A stretch of DNA of 64,000 nt from an uncultured Bacteroides sp. (GTDB lineage: Bacteria > Bacteroidota > Bacteroidia > Bacteroidales > Bacteroidaceae), in assembly GCF_963675905.1 (NCBI RefSeq), contig NZ_OY780936.1, forward strand, positions 1,435,946 to 1,499,945. The letters run 5' to 3'. A program made the position numbers and the translations under genes. How positions within the stretch are numbered: the first letter of the stretch is position 1; each line of letters starts with the position of its first letter. The notes under the pieces are model-generated. The model saw only the letters and a list, made by a program, of their open reading frames with translations, was not told the origin of the DNA and searched no databases. Of this stretch, positions 35,856-46,193 are shown piece by piece.

Positions 35856-38189
35856 TTATTCAACGCATACTTCGTCTACAAACACATAAGCAGCCTTGCC
35901 TTTTCCACCATGCCATTGAGGCATAGATGTAACGTTATTAACGATTACTTTCACAAATTTAGCTTGTGTTGGAGCAAAGCCAAGTGTATAATCATTCATT
36001 CCATCCTTATCTCCTTTTTTAGCTTCCGGAAGAACCAGCTTAACTGCTTCTTTGAAATTCTGACCATCAGCAGAAAGGTAAACAGTGATATCTTTTGGAG
36101 GGAACACCCAGTCACCTTTCGCAGAGTTGGTACCTAAACGAACAGACTTAACTTTTGTATTTTCTCCTAAATCAATAACTAAATTCATTGGTTCAGCCTG
36201 GAAACCTACCCAACTTTCATTGTAGCTTTTACTACCACGAATACCATCTACCAAAGTAGCAGCACCATTACATTCAAACTTCTTGCTTGGTGTAGTATTC
36301 AGTGTTGCTTTCTTTGCAGTTGATTTAGTGAAAGAGAATGTTTTTTCTACATTGCGAAGTTTCATATTCTTTCTGTCCACCATTGCTTTAAGTGTACAAG
36401 AATAAGGAATTTCAACCGGAGCTGTGTATTTTGTACTATTTACAGTTGGCTCTGTTCCGTCTATTGTATAGTAAATTGGAGCATCACCAATTGTTTTTAA
36501 AGTAGCTTCCACGCATCCTTTTTCAGTATTTACAGCATAAGAAGGAGTTGCTTCAAAAATATGTTTAGCATAATTCAATCCCATTACATCATAGATATCT
36601 GTAATGTGACCAATGCGTGAAGTAAAACTTGCATAGTCTTTCTTATCAGCATTTGTCCATTGTACTTCGCTTAATGCAGCTAAACGAGGAACCAGCATAT
36701 ACTCCAGATGATCTTCCGATTCAATATATTCAACCCATAAGTTAGCCTGAGGGCCAAGAATATGTTTTGCTTCTTCTTTGGTTAATTCTGCAGGAACGGG
36801 TTCAAATGAGTAAACTCTTTCTACAGGAGAGAATCCTCCGATAGCAAGCGGTTCTCTAGGATCAAGAGATTGATAATGGTCAAAATACAAGTGAGAACTT
36901 GGAGTCATAATTACATCATGTCCCTGACGGGCAGCTTCTATACCGCCTTCCATGCCTCTCCATGACATTACTGTTGCATTAGGAGCAAGACCGCCTTCGA
37001 GTATTTCATCCCATCCAATAATCATACGACCTTTATCGTTCAGGAATTTCTCGATACGAGTCATTGTATAACTTTGTAATTTAGCCTCAGCAGAGTGCTT
37101 TTCATCTGCCTTCAAACCAAGTTCCTTTATCTTAGCCTGGCAAACCGGACATTTTTCCCAGCGTACTTTTGGACACTCATCTCCTCCAATATGAATATAC
37201 TTAGAAGGGAATAGTTCCATTACTTCGGTCAGTACATTTTCAAGGAAAGTAAATGTTTCTTCTTTTCCTACACATAACACATCATCAAGTACTCCCCATT
37301 CTGTAGAAACCTTGTAAGGGCCGCCTGTACAACCAAGGCTAGGATAACTGGCCAAAGCTGCTACCATGTGTCCGGGAAGGTCTATTTCAGGAATAATTGT
37401 GATAAAACGATCTTGTGCATACTTCACAATCTCTTTAATTTGTTCCTGAGTATAAAATCCTCCATGAGGTTTGCCATCAGAACTTCCCCAGTTTTTACCC
37501 ACCATTGTGTAAGCACGCTGACTTCCAATAGTTGTAAGTTCCGGATATTTTTTAATTTCAATTCTCCATCCCTGGTCATCAGTTAGATGGAAGTGAAATT
37601 TATTCAATTTATGCAAAGCCAATACATCAATATACTTTTTCACTTCATCAACACTGAAAAAATGACGAGATACATCGAGATGCATACCTCTGTAACTAAA
37701 ACGAGGAGCATCGCTGATTTTGGCACAGGTAAGTTCCCATTTCTGGTCCTTCACCAATGTTTTACCGAAAACAGCAGCAGGAAGTAACTGTTTTACTGTT
37801 TGAATAGCGTGAAAGAAACCTTCGGGTGCAGATGCTTCAATAAGAACCTTGTCTTTTTCTACGTCTAATTTATAACCTTCTGCCGGAACTTTTTTGTTCA
37901 GAACAACAGTGATAGTATTACTAGCAGCTTTCTTAGCAGCTTTAGTACTTACCTTGACATTGATACCAGAAGTAAGATTCAATTGCTTTGCAAAATCTTC
38001 TGCCACCTTAGTAAACTTACCGTCCAGTCCCTTCTGAACAATAAATTCACATTTATCATTCAATACAAAACGTCCTTCACTCTGTACCAATGAATTTGGA
38101 AGAGGAATTAGGTCGTAATTGCCCGCTTTCATCGTACTACCGCACGTTAAACTCCAACAAATCAGGAAAATCGAAAAGAGTTTTTTCAT
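35856..38189 (-). CDS. GH20 beta-N-acetylhexosaminidase
   Basis: This enzyme removes terminal GlcNAc or GalNAc from glycans. I place the start at ATG 38189 (MKKLFSIFLICWS), which begins a signal peptide. A longer reading to 38270 would pass through the -7 promoter box at 38234-38241. The mature protein has an N-terminal GH20b domain, a GH20 TIM barrel (HLTDDQGWRIEIKKYPELT; YIHIGGDECPKVRW with the catalytic Asp-Glu pair near residues 336-337), a chitobiase-type domain (YYTIDGTEPTVNS) and a C-terminal F5/8-type carbohydrate-binding domain. The product is 777 aa and is probably periplasmic or surface-bound. Confidence 0.93.
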   Translation of the reverse strand: MKKLFSIFLICWSLTCGSTMKAGNYDLIPLPNSLVQSEGRFVLNDKCEFIVQKGLDGKFTKVAEDFAKQLNLTSGINVKVSTKAAKKAASNTITVVLNKKVPAEGYKLDVEKDKVLIEASAPEGFFHAIQTVKQLLPAAVFGKTLVKDQKWELTCAKISDAPRFSYRGMHLDVSRHFFSVDEVKKYIDVLALHKLNKFHFHLTDDQGWRIEIKKYPELTTIGSQRAYTMVGKNWGSSDGKPHGGFYTQEQIKEIVKYAQDRFITIIPEIDLPGHMVAALASYPSLGCTGGPYKVSTEWGVLDDVLCVGKEETFTFLENVLTEVMELFPSKYIHIGGDECPKVRWEKCPVCQAKIKELGLKADEKHSAEAKLQSYTMTRIEKFLNDKGRMIIGWDEILEGGLAPNATVMSWRGMEGGIEAARQGHDVIMTPSSHLYFDHYQSLDPREPLAIGGFSPVERVYSFEPVPAELTKEEAKHILGPQANLWVEYIESEDHLEYMLVPRLAALSEVQWTNADKKDYASFTSRIGHITDIYDVMGLNYAKHIFEATPSYAVNTEKGCVEATLKTIGDAPIYYTIDGTEPTVNSTKYTAPVEIPYSCTLKAMVDRKNMKLRNVEKTFSFTKSTAKKATLNTTPSKKFECNGAATLVDGIRGSKSYNESWVGFQAEPMNLVIDLGENTKVKSVRLGTNSAKGDWVFPPKDITVYLSADGQNFKEAVKLVLPEAKKGDKDGMNDYTLGFAPTQAKFVKVIVNNVTSMPQWHGGKGKAAYVFVDEVCVE

Positions 38190-38233
38190 GTTGTTTTTTC
38201 TTTGTTTAAAAGGTATATTAATTAATATACTGG

Positions 38234-38241
38234 CAAATATA
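38234..38241 (-). promoter_or_regulatory. -7 element of the GH20 gene
   Basis: The minus strand reads TATATTTG 45 bp before the chosen start. TTTG copies at 38260-38263 and 38264-38267 give spacings of 18 and 22 bp for a -33 box. Confidence 0.55.
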
Positions 38242-38429
38242 CTAAAAAACATTCTCAACCAAACAAACAAACAAGAAAATATACTCTCTAAATCCGACTT
38301 ATTAATAAAGAAATTTAATTAATTATCTGATATTATAGAAATAAAAGTTATCTCATTTATTTTCTTCAGGACAAGATATAGCTTAATGTTGAATAAATAA
38401 TTGAATGCTATATCCAACAGAATATTGTT

Positions 38430-40205
38430 TTAGTCTTTGCTTCGTGGGGTATAAACAGTATGTAGTAATTCATGCGATTTATGCCCGAGAGGTGCACCAA
38501 GAAATTCACGATATAACATCTTTATATCTTGGTTTTCATGTGACTTTCGTAAAGTTTTCCCTTCATCCTCTCTGTAAATAGCATCAAGTCTCTTCATCCT
38601 GTATGCATCATTAACCGGTCGTGGCTGTCCGCCTCCGCTGATACATCCACCGGGGCAACCCATTACTTCCACAAAATGGTAAGGACTCGTGCCATTCTTT
38701 ATTTCTTCCATTAATTCAGCTGCACCTATCAACCCGCTTGTAACGGCAACTCTTAAGGTTACTCCTGCCAGGAAATTAAACTCCGGTAATGGTTTTTCTA
38801 TCTTCAGTTCAGCAGTCTTAATTCTTTTTAATCCCATAAGAGGTTTTAAGTGAAGCTTTTCTGTAGGAAGTTCGCAACCCGTAACTAGTTCATATACTGT
38901 ACGTAAAGCTGCTTCCATTACACCACCGGTTGTACCAAATATATCGGCAGCCCCGGAAGACAATCCCAACGGACTGTCGAACGTTCCATCTGGTAAGTTT
39001 CTAAAATCAATTCCGGCATCTTTAATCATTCGTCCCAACTCACGGGTAGTAATCACAGCATCTACGTTAGCCAATCCGTTATTATACATCTCCGGACGAA
39101 TTATCTCAAACTTTTTAGCCGTGCAAGGCATAACTGAAACCATAAAAATAGATTTTGGATCAATACCAACCTTTTCTGCGAAATAAGATTTAGTTAATGC
39201 TCCCAACATCATGTGAGGAGATTTACAGCTAGACAGATGAGCCAACTGATCTGGATAATGATGTTCTACATACTTTATCCAGCCCGGACTGCAACTTGTA
39301 ATCATTGGAAGAACAGCCTCATTTTTCTTAGAAGAAAACATATCTTTTAATCTTTCCAGAAATTCAGATCCTTCCTCCATAATAGTAAGGTCGGCACCAA
39401 AATTGGTATCAAAAACATATTTAAAACCGATATTGTGCAAAGCAGACGCCATCTTGCCCGTAACCAATGTACCGGGTTCATAACCAAACAATTCTCCAAG
39501 TGCTGCACGCACGGCCGGAGCTGTCTGCACAATAACAGTCTTGGATTTATCATACAAGGCTTCCCAAACTTGTTCTGTAGAGTCTTTCTCTTTCAAAGCT
39601 CCAACAGGACATACCAAAACACACTGACCACAGTTAGTGCAAATAGATTCTCCCAAAAGCTCATCTTCCGATGGTCCTATAAATGTAGAAAAGCCGCGAT
39701 GATGAGGATTCATGAGACAAACACCCTGAACCTGATTACATACGGTTACGCACCGGCGACAAAGAACACACTTTGAGCTATCGCGAACAATCGATGGACT
39801 GGAACTATCTACAAATTCTTTTGATTTAGCACCTTCATACCTATATTCATCAACCTGAATTAAATTACCTAATTCCTGCAGCTCACAATTCTGATTTCTC
39901 CAGCAAGTGAGGCAATTCTTAGGATGATCTGAAAGCATAAGCTCGTAGATTACTTTTCTGACTTTGCGTACTCTTTCTGAATTAGTATGAATAACCATAC
40001 CTTCTTTAGCTTCGGTTACACATGATGCCATCAGATTTTTAGCGCCTTCCACTTCTACAACACAGATACGGCACGATCCAATCTTATGCACATTCTCCAG
40101 ATAACAGAAGTGAGGGATTAAGATATGATTCTGTTTTGCAGCTTCAAAAATGGTAGTCCCCTCTTTAACTTGAACTGCTTTATCATTTATGACCAGGTTT
40201 ATCAT
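38430..40205 (-). CDS. hydA: [FeFe]-hydrogenase catalytic subunit
   Basis: HydA makes or oxidises H2 at the H-cluster. Domain order in its 591 aa: a plant-type [2Fe-2S] domain (Cys34, 45, 48, 62), a His-ligated [4Fe-4S] site (SDHPKNCLTCWRNQNC), two ferredoxin [4Fe-4S] clusters (CVLCRRCVTVC; CTNCGQCVLVC), then the H domain with TSCSPGW near residue 303, MPCTAKKFE near 358, and GCPGGCISGGGQP near 516. All H-cluster cysteines are present. It lies 19 bp after the fused HydB and 3' in the six-gene hyd cluster. The architecture fits the multimeric, NAD-linked group A (bifurcating-type) enzymes. Confidence 0.95.
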   Translation of the reverse strand: MINLVINDKAVQVKEGTTIFEAAKQNHILIPHFCYLENVHKIGSCRICVVEVEGAKNLMASCVTEAKEGMVIHTNSERVRKVRKVIYELMLSDHPKNCLTCWRNQNCELQELGNLIQVDEYRYEGAKSKEFVDSSSPSIVRDSSKCVLCRRCVTVCNQVQGVCLMNPHHRGFSTFIGPSEDELLGESICTNCGQCVLVCPVGALKEKDSTEQVWEALYDKSKTVIVQTAPAVRAALGELFGYEPGTLVTGKMASALHNIGFKYVFDTNFGADLTIMEEGSEFLERLKDMFSSKKNEAVLPMITSCSPGWIKYVEHHYPDQLAHLSSCKSPHMMLGALTKSYFAEKVGIDPKSIFMVSVMPCTAKKFEIIRPEMYNNGLANVDAVITTRELGRMIKDAGIDFRNLPDGTFDSPLGLSSGAADIFGTTGGVMEAALRTVYELVTGCELPTEKLHLKPLMGLKRIKTAELKIEKPLPEFNFLAGVTLRVAVTSGLIGAAELMEEIKNGTSPYHFVEVMGCPGGCISGGGQPRPVNDAYRMKRLDAIYREDEGKTLRKSHENQDIKMLYREFLGAPLGHKSHELLHTVYTPRSKD

Positions 40206-40224
40206 AGCAATTAGTTTTAGCTTT

Positions 40225-43200
40225 TTAATCTTCCGAACTACGATCAGAATTACGATCAGAGCATCTTAAACATCTCATTGATTCGGCAATTGCATTAAGT
40301 TTGTGATAGCCTAACCGCACCTCATCAAAGTTGCCTTCACGCTCCTTCGGATCAAGAGACTGCATTTTAAACCGCTCGTGTTCAACCGTAATTCCTTCAT
40401 CCACTCCCCTTGTAGGTATCTCTATCGGCTCGCCAATATTCAATTTTCCGGTTCCACCTAAATATTTATCAATAGATCTTGCTGCATTTTTACCGTCGGC
40501 AATAGCCGTAATTACCACATCAGAACCACGGGCAATATCTCCTCCGGCAAAAATACCAGGTTGAGTGGTCATCTGCGATTCCGGATCAACGATAAATGTT
40601 CCCCAATCAGTAACTCCGACCTCACCCTTCGGAATAAACGGCAAATCGGAATACTGACTCACTGCCGGAATAGCCATATCAATATCCATCATAAACGTAG
40701 AGTTAATTACCTCAACCGGTATCCGCCTACCATCTTTTCCAAACTTTCCGGGAATCATTTTCACGCATTCAATACTTGTAACCTTTCCATCACCCACGAA
40801 ACGAACCGGAGCAACTAATTCGTGCAAAATTACTCCTTCCTCTATTGCATCTTCTATTTCCCTTCTGTCGGCAGGCATCTCTTCCATTTTCCTTCTATAA
40901 AGTATATGCACCTCTTTAGCTCCAAGGCGAAGAGCCGATCTTGCTGCATCAATGGCTGTATTACCACCTCCAATAACAGCAACAATTCCCTTCACTTTCA
41001 CTTTTTTGTTCATGCTGATATCTCTAAGGAAATCGAGTCCGTGATATACTCCGCCCTTTTCCTCTCCTTCTATACCAATCTTTCGGGAAAGCTGTGTTCC
41101 TGTTGAAATATATATCGCATTATACTTTTCTTTTAATTCACTGAATGTAATGTCCTTTCCAACCTTTGTGTTGTAGATAATATTAATTCCCGACTGAACA
41201 ATTGCATCTATTTCCTTTTTCAATTCTTCTTTTGGTAGCCTGTATTCAGGAATGCCGTAAGCAAGAATTCCACCTGCAACATCTTTCTCCTCGTATATAT
41301 CAACAGTATAGCCAAGCCGTGACAAATAATAGCCACAAGTCAATCCGGACGGGCCGGCACCAATAATTCCTACAGAACTTCCATTCTTAGGAAAACTGAG
41401 AGTTACCAAAGGCTCTCCTGAATTATATACAAAATCGGCAGCATAGCGCTTCAAGTCGGCTATTGCAATAGGATCATCAATCTGGGCACGGCGACATTTA
41501 CTCTCGCATGGATGAGTACAAACCCTACCACAAATAGATGGAAATGGATTTTCCTGACGAATAAGGTTATAGGCATCACGCACTCTTCCCGCAGCTATCA
41601 AAGCAACATAACCGGGAACATTAACCTTTGCAGGACAAGCATTCTGACAAGGAGCAAGGAAAAGACTTCCACAAACCCCGGCCCTACAATAATCCATCTT
41701 TATGTGTTCGTCATACTCGTGCCTGAAATATTTAATTGTGCTAAGTACAGGATTTGGAGCAGTCTGCCCTAAACCGCAAATAGCAGAATCCTTGATTGAT
41801 TCTCCCAATTCAATTAAAAGCTCAACATCCCCTTCTTTTCCCTCTCCACGTGTAATCCTTTCCAGAATTTCCAGCATCCGCTTTGTTCCGATACGACATG
41901 GAACACACTTTCCACACGATTCATCCTGAACAAAATCCATAAAGAAACGAGCCATATCAACCATACAAGTATCTTCATCCGTACAGATCAAACCACCAGA
42001 ACCCATAATTGCTCCAAGTTTAGTCAGAGATTCGTAATCAATAGGAGTATTAAGATGCTCTGCCGTAAGGCAACCACCCGACGGACCTCCGGTTTGTGCC
42101 ATCTTGAATAGCTTTCCCCTTGGAATTCCTCCACCTACATCAAAAAGAATCTCACCGAGCGTAGTACCCATAGGAACCTCAATCAATCCTTTGTGCACAA
42201 TAGCTCCCGCCAGAGCAAACACCTTTGTACCCTTACTTTTCTCTGTACCAATAGAAGAAAACCATTTTGAACCATTTAATATAATTTGAGCAACATTGCC
42301 CAATGTCTCTACATTATTGATAACTGTAGGCTTTCCAAACAAACCACTCTGCACCGGATAAGGAGGTTTCTGCCTGGGTTCTCCCCTCTTTCCTTCCACC
42401 GATTCCATCAATGCAGTCTCTTCTCCGCAAACAAAAGCTCCAGCTCCAATTCTGATTACAATATCAAAACAGAACTTACTTCCAAGAATATTATCTCCAA
42501 GAATTCCTAGTTCCTGTGATGCTTTGATAGCCATTGTCAATCTTTCAATTGCAATAGGATACTCAGCCCTTATATAGACTACGCCTTTTGAAGCGCCAAT
42601 AGCATAACCGGCAATCAACATACCTTCTATCACCGAATGAGGATCTCCTTCAAGCAGACTTCTATCCATGAATGCACCCGGATCTCCTTCATCTGCATTA
42701 CAAATAAGATATTTCAGATCGCTACTTACCTTATTTGCCATTTCCCATTTAGTTCCTGTTGGGAATCCACCACCACCACGACCTCTTAATCCTGAATTCT
42801 TAATTTCATCAACAACATCTATTGGATTCATGGTAAGCGCTTTAGCCGATGCAAAATATCCATCATGAGCGATATATTCGTCAACTGATGCATAGTCAAT
42901 AGTTCCACACTTCTGAAGTACAATCTTTTTCTGATGTTTAAAGAATGGGATTTCATTTAAATCAGGAATTGCTTCGCCGGTTTCACGGTTCTTATAGCAA
43001 AACTTCTCAGCAATTCTCCCTTCTTTTATATGTTCATTAACTATCAATGAAGCACTTGCTGGATTAAGATTGCAATATAATATGTTGCCGGGATTGATGA
43101 TTAAAGTCGGCCCTAAGGTACATGCTCCCATGCAGCCGGTCAGTTTAATTTTCACTTTCGATTGTAGGTGTTCATGTTCGAGAGCCTGCTCAAACGCCTC

Positions 43201-43332
43201 CTTGAATTTCTTGCAATCAGAAGATATACAACCTGCGCCATAACAAATATGAGCGGTAAACTCAAATGCTTTCTCTTTGTTCAGAAAATCATTCTTTATC
43301 GATTCAAGATCTTTAATTGTATTGATTTTCAT
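40225..43332 (-). CDS. hydB: HydB (NuoF-like) fused to a GltD/NfnB-like flavoprotein
   Basis: At 1035 aa this is far longer than ordinary HydB (about 600). Residues 1-110 form a thioredoxin-like [2Fe-2S] domain (Cys30, 35; TGCMGACTLGP). The NuoF core follows (SGLRGRGGGGFP near 182; CNADEGDPGAF; FVCGEETALMESVEG) with FMN and NADH sites, and ESCGKCVPCRIG near 475 binds [4Fe-4S]. From about residue 555 a second protein begins: Cys clusters CQNACPAK and CGRVCTHPCESKC, FAD motif IGAGPSG and NAD(P) motif IGGGNTA, as in GltD and NfnB. The bifurcation and trifurcation options are discussed under findings. It sits between hydC and hydA. Confidence 0.92.
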   Translation of the reverse strand: MKINTIKDLESIKNDFLNKEKAFEFTAHICYGAGCISSDCKKFKEAFEQALEHEHLQSKVKIKLTGCMGACTLGPTLIINPGNILYCNLNPASASLIVNEHIKEGRIAEKFCYKNRETGEAIPDLNEIPFFKHQKKIVLQKCGTIDYASVDEYIAHDGYFASAKALTMNPIDVVDEIKNSGLRGRGGGGFPTGTKWEMANKVSSDLKYLICNADEGDPGAFMDRSLLEGDPHSVIEGMLIAGYAIGASKGVVYIRAEYPIAIERLTMAIKASQELGILGDNILGSKFCFDIVIRIGAGAFVCGEETALMESVEGKRGEPRQKPPYPVQSGLFGKPTVINNVETLGNVAQIILNGSKWFSSIGTEKSKGTKVFALAGAIVHKGLIEVPMGTTLGEILFDVGGGIPRGKLFKMAQTGGPSGGCLTAEHLNTPIDYESLTKLGAIMGSGGLICTDEDTCMVDMARFFMDFVQDESCGKCVPCRIGTKRMLEILERITRGEGKEGDVELLIELGESIKDSAICGLGQTAPNPVLSTIKYFRHEYDEHIKMDYCRAGVCGSLFLAPCQNACPAKVNVPGYVALIAAGRVRDAYNLIRQENPFPSICGRVCTHPCESKCRRAQIDDPIAIADLKRYAADFVYNSGEPLVTLSFPKNGSSVGIIGAGPSGLTCGYYLSRLGYTVDIYEEKDVAGGILAYGIPEYRLPKEELKKEIDAIVQSGINIIYNTKVGKDITFSELKEKYNAIYISTGTQLSRKIGIEGEEKGGVYHGLDFLRDISMNKKVKVKGIVAVIGGGNTAIDAARSALRLGAKEVHILYRRKMEEMPADRREIEDAIEEGVILHELVAPVRFVGDGKVTSIECVKMIPGKFGKDGRRIPVEVINSTFMMDIDMAIPAVSQYSDLPFIPKGEVGVTDWGTFIVDPESQMTTQPGIFAGGDIARGSDVVITAIADGKNAARSIDKYLGGTGKLNIGEPIEIPTRGVDEGITVEHERFKMQSLDPKEREGNFDEVRLGYHKLNAIAESMRCLRCSDRNSDRSSED

Positions 43333-43360
43333 AGATTTATAGATTAGATTTTTCTTTGGC

Positions 43361-43861
43361 TTATTTCAACGTCCCCAATATTCGTTTTATTCTATTGGGA
43401 TTCACCTGTTTATACACCTTACCATTGATAGTCATAGCCGGAGCAAGACCACAAGAACCAATACAGCGCATCACTGTAAGTGAATATCTCTTGTCTGGAG
43501 TAGTTTCGCCCACATCTATACCCAATTCATCTTTCAGTTTGTTCAGCACCTCTTTACCTCCACGAACATAGCAAGCTGTTCCCAAACAAACAGCAATAGT
43601 ATATTTCCCTTTCGGTTTTGTGGAAAAGAAAGAATAAAACGTAAGAACGCTATTTACTTTTGAAACCGACAAGTCCATCTCACTGGCAATAAAATGCTGT
43701 ACCTCAGTAGGAAGATAACCGAATATAGCCTGTGCCATATGCAAAATCTGAATCAGATTGCTCTCTTTTCGATCATAATCGATAATAACATTCTCAAGAA
43801 GATTATATTTTTCCTCTTCAGTCAACATGTGAACATTGCATATTTCGTCTTCTGTAATCAT
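43361..43861 (-). CDS. hydC: HydC, NuoE-like [2Fe-2S] subunit
   Basis: This 166-aa protein is a NuoE/HydC-type thioredoxin-fold [2Fe-2S] protein that passes electrons in NADH-linked hydrogenases. The four ligands are in CLGTACYVRGG and MRCIGSCGLAPAM. The N-terminal helical part has the pattern LIQILHMAQAIFGYLP, typical of NuoE. The length is normal. It lies 28 bp before hydB and 5 bp after hydE, in the middle of the cluster. Confidence 0.93.
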   Translation of the reverse strand: MITEDEICNVHMLTEEEKYNLLENVIIDYDRKESNLIQILHMAQAIFGYLPTEVQHFIASEMDLSVSKVNSVLTFYSFFSTKPKGKYTIAVCLGTACYVRGGKEVLNKLKDELGIDVGETTPDKRYSLTVMRCIGSCGLAPAMTINGKVYKQVNPNRIKRILGTLK

Positions 43862-43866
43862 ATTGA

Positions 43867-44955
43867 TTATAATTTGTTCCTATTTATAAAATGTATCGAA
43901 TCTCCATAATCATTAAATGCAATCTCTTCACCAATCATCCCAATCTTTTTAGCAAGACAATTCAGACAATCATCCGCCTCTTCATCAATACATGGCTTGT
44001 TTTCGTAAAGAAGATAACTGCGCCTGTATTTCAATGGTGTAAGATTTGGCATTACTACATTTGCACCGGCTTTCAAACCAATTTCTCTACCCATCGGAAT
44101 AATCGACTGAAGAGCTGTAGTCGATGCAATATTTATATCCGGCATCAATATCCTTAAAACAGCAATCATGCGAATGGATAAATTGAACCGTTCATTAACA
44201 GGCATCAGCAAATCCTTGTATTTGTATAAAGGCGTATCCACATGTTCAAGATATGGCCCCATTCCTACCATATCAACATCCCTTTCTTTTATAAACAATA
44301 AATCGTCTGCAAGGTTCTCAATCGTTTGAAAAGGCAAACCAATCATCACTCCCGTACCCGTCATATAGCCAGTTTCCCGCAGATAATCCAAACATTTCAG
44401 ACGAGTTTTAAAACTATGCATCTCATCTGACGGATGAATCTTATTATACAGTTCTTCGCTGGATGTTTCAATTCTCAACAAATATCTTTGAGCACCTGCA
44501 TCAAACCAACTTTTGTACGTATCCAATGACTGCTCTCCAAGAGAAAGAGTAATACGGAAATCCGGATTTGTAACTTTCTTTATTTTAGCTATTAATGCCG
44601 TTATTCTATTTACAAACTCTTCGTTACTTAGTTCTCCCGACTGAAGAACAATGCCTTTCAAGTGATTTTTTTGTGCAAATTCAACAATCTCTAAAATTTT
44701 CTCATCAGAAAGAGAATATCTGGTAACTTGATGATTCCCGCTTCTTATACCACAATAATAGCAGTTCTTTCTGCAATAGTTGGAAAACTCAATCAACCCT
44801 CTCAGGTATACTTTTCTGCCAATAATTCTCTCCTTAATTGAATAAGCCCTATTTATCAACTCATCGTGTTCTTCTTTATCTGTAATAGATAGTAAGCGGA
44901 TAATATCTTCTCTTGACAACTCCTGCCTATTTAATATTTCGCTTACCGTCATCAT
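43867..44955 (-). CDS. hydE: [FeFe]-hydrogenase maturase HydE
   Basis: HydE is a radical-SAM enzyme that helps build the dithiolate part of the H-cluster. The SAM cluster motif CRKNCYYCGIRSGN (CX3CX2C) lies near residue 61. TGTGVMIGLPFQTIENLADDL is part of the barrel (given as two motifs: TGTGVMIGLPF and QTIENLADDL). The C-terminal CIDEEADDCLNC may bind a second cluster. The length of 362 aa is normal. It is 3 bp downstream of hydF and 5 bp before hydC, so maturases and subunits share one transcript. Confidence 0.95.
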   Translation of the reverse strand: MMTVSEILNRQELSREDIIRLLSITDKEEHDELINRAYSIKERIIGRKVYLRGLIEFSNYCRKNCYYCGIRSGNHQVTRYSLSDEKILEIVEFAQKNHLKGIVLQSGELSNEEFVNRITALIAKIKKVTNPDFRITLSLGEQSLDTYKSWFDAGAQRYLLRIETSSEELYNKIHPSDEMHSFKTRLKCLDYLRETGYMTGTGVMIGLPFQTIENLADDLLFIKERDVDMVGMGPYLEHVDTPLYKYKDLLMPVNERFNLSIRMIAVLRILMPDINIASTTALQSIIPMGREIGLKAGANVVMPNLTPLKYRRSYLLYENKPCIDEEADDCLNCLAKKIGMIGEEIAFNDYGDSIHFINRNKL

Positions 44956-44958
44956 ACA

Positions 44959-46155
44959 TCAGCTCATAAAAGGAGCAATTGCCCTTTCGAAGATTCCATT
45001 TATCCAGGCAATAGTCAATCCATAGTTTGTAACTGGAACACCTGCTTCTATAGCCTCAGCCAGACGACTAAAGACTTGTTTCCGTGTAATCATACAACTA
45101 CCACACTGAATAACCAGTGCATAATCTGTTATAGGGTTCTTTATTTCGTCCAGACCTGCAACAACATCAAAGTCCAATTGCTTTTTCGTATATTCTCTGA
45201 GCCATTTCGGGATTTTAAACCTCCCGATATCATCACAACTAACCTGATGCGTGCACGATTCCAGAATTAAAATCCGATCACCATCTTTCAGATCCGAGAT
45301 TTTTCCTACTCCCTTCACATAATCGTCAAAAGGGCCTCGCATGTGAGCATAAGCCACGCTGAAACCCGTTAAGGGAATATCAGGAGGAACAATCTTATTT
45401 ACAGTCTTAAATACCTGACTATCTGTTATAATCAATTTAGGTTTTATACCTGTGTTATGCAAGAACAACTCCAGTTCCGTTTCGTTTACAACAATATTAA
45501 TTGCCCCATTATCAAGTACATCACGAATGGCCATTACCTGAGGTAAAATAAGTCTGCCCTCGGGTGCTTCAGAATCATTTGAAGTAATGAGCAAAACAAT
45601 ATCTCCACGATTAATCAATCCCTTAAATAACGAAGGTTTTTGATAAGCCGTTTCCGGAATTATGCTTTTAAGCGTTTCAATAACACAGTTAATATTGAAA
45701 TTTGTTTTTGCGCTAAACTCAACAATGGGCGCATTAGTATATTGCTGCATTTCCTTAATTGTACTATTCAGCAAGGGTTCCAAATCCACTTTGTTATATA
45801 CAATAAGGCAGTCCACATCGGCTTTATAAAATTTCCGTATCAATGTTTCTTCAAATTCGCCAAACGTGATATCCGTAATAAGTAATATTGCACAATCTAT
45901 CTGTTTAATTACATCCAGCGTCTTTGCAATTCTTTTTTCGCCAAGTTCCCCACTGTCATCAATACCCGCCGTATCAATAATAATGGCAGGTCCAACTCCC
46001 AGAATCTCCATTGATTTCTTTACAGGATCAGTTGTAGTACCCGGAACTTCAGACACAATAGCAACATCAAGACCCGTCAGTGCATTGATGAATGAGCTCT
46101 TGCCCACATTCCTCCGACCAAAAATTCCAATGTGCGGTTTTAAATCACGTGCCAT
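44959..46155 (-). CDS. hydF: [FeFe]-hydrogenase maturase HydF
   Basis: HydF is the GTPase and Fe-S scaffold on which the H-cluster 2Fe unit is assembled. The N-terminal G domain has GRRNVGKSSFINAL (P-loop, residues 13-26), DTAGIDD, and NKVD. The C-terminal part holds the cluster ligands ESCTHQ and QCGSC (CxH...CxxC). The length of 398 aa is normal. It sits between hydG (38 bp) and hydE (3 bp). Confidence 0.95.
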   Translation of the reverse strand: MARDLKPHIGIFGRRNVGKSSFINALTGLDVAIVSEVPGTTTDPVKKSMEILGVGPAIIIDTAGIDDSGELGEKRIAKTLDVIKQIDCAILLITDITFGEFEETLIRKFYKADVDCLIVYNKVDLEPLLNSTIKEMQQYTNAPIVEFSAKTNFNINCVIETLKSIIPETAYQKPSLFKGLINRGDIVLLITSNDSEAPEGRLILPQVMAIRDVLDNGAINIVVNETELELFLHNTGIKPKLIITDSQVFKTVNKIVPPDIPLTGFSVAYAHMRGPFDDYVKGVGKISDLKDGDRILILESCTHQVSCDDIGRFKIPKWLREYTKKQLDFDVVAGLDEIKNPITDYALVIQCGSCMITRKQVFSRLAEAIEAGVPVTNYGLTIAWINGIFERAIAPFMS

Positions 46156-46193
46156 AATCTGTAATAATTATCTGTAATAATTATCAGTAAGAA

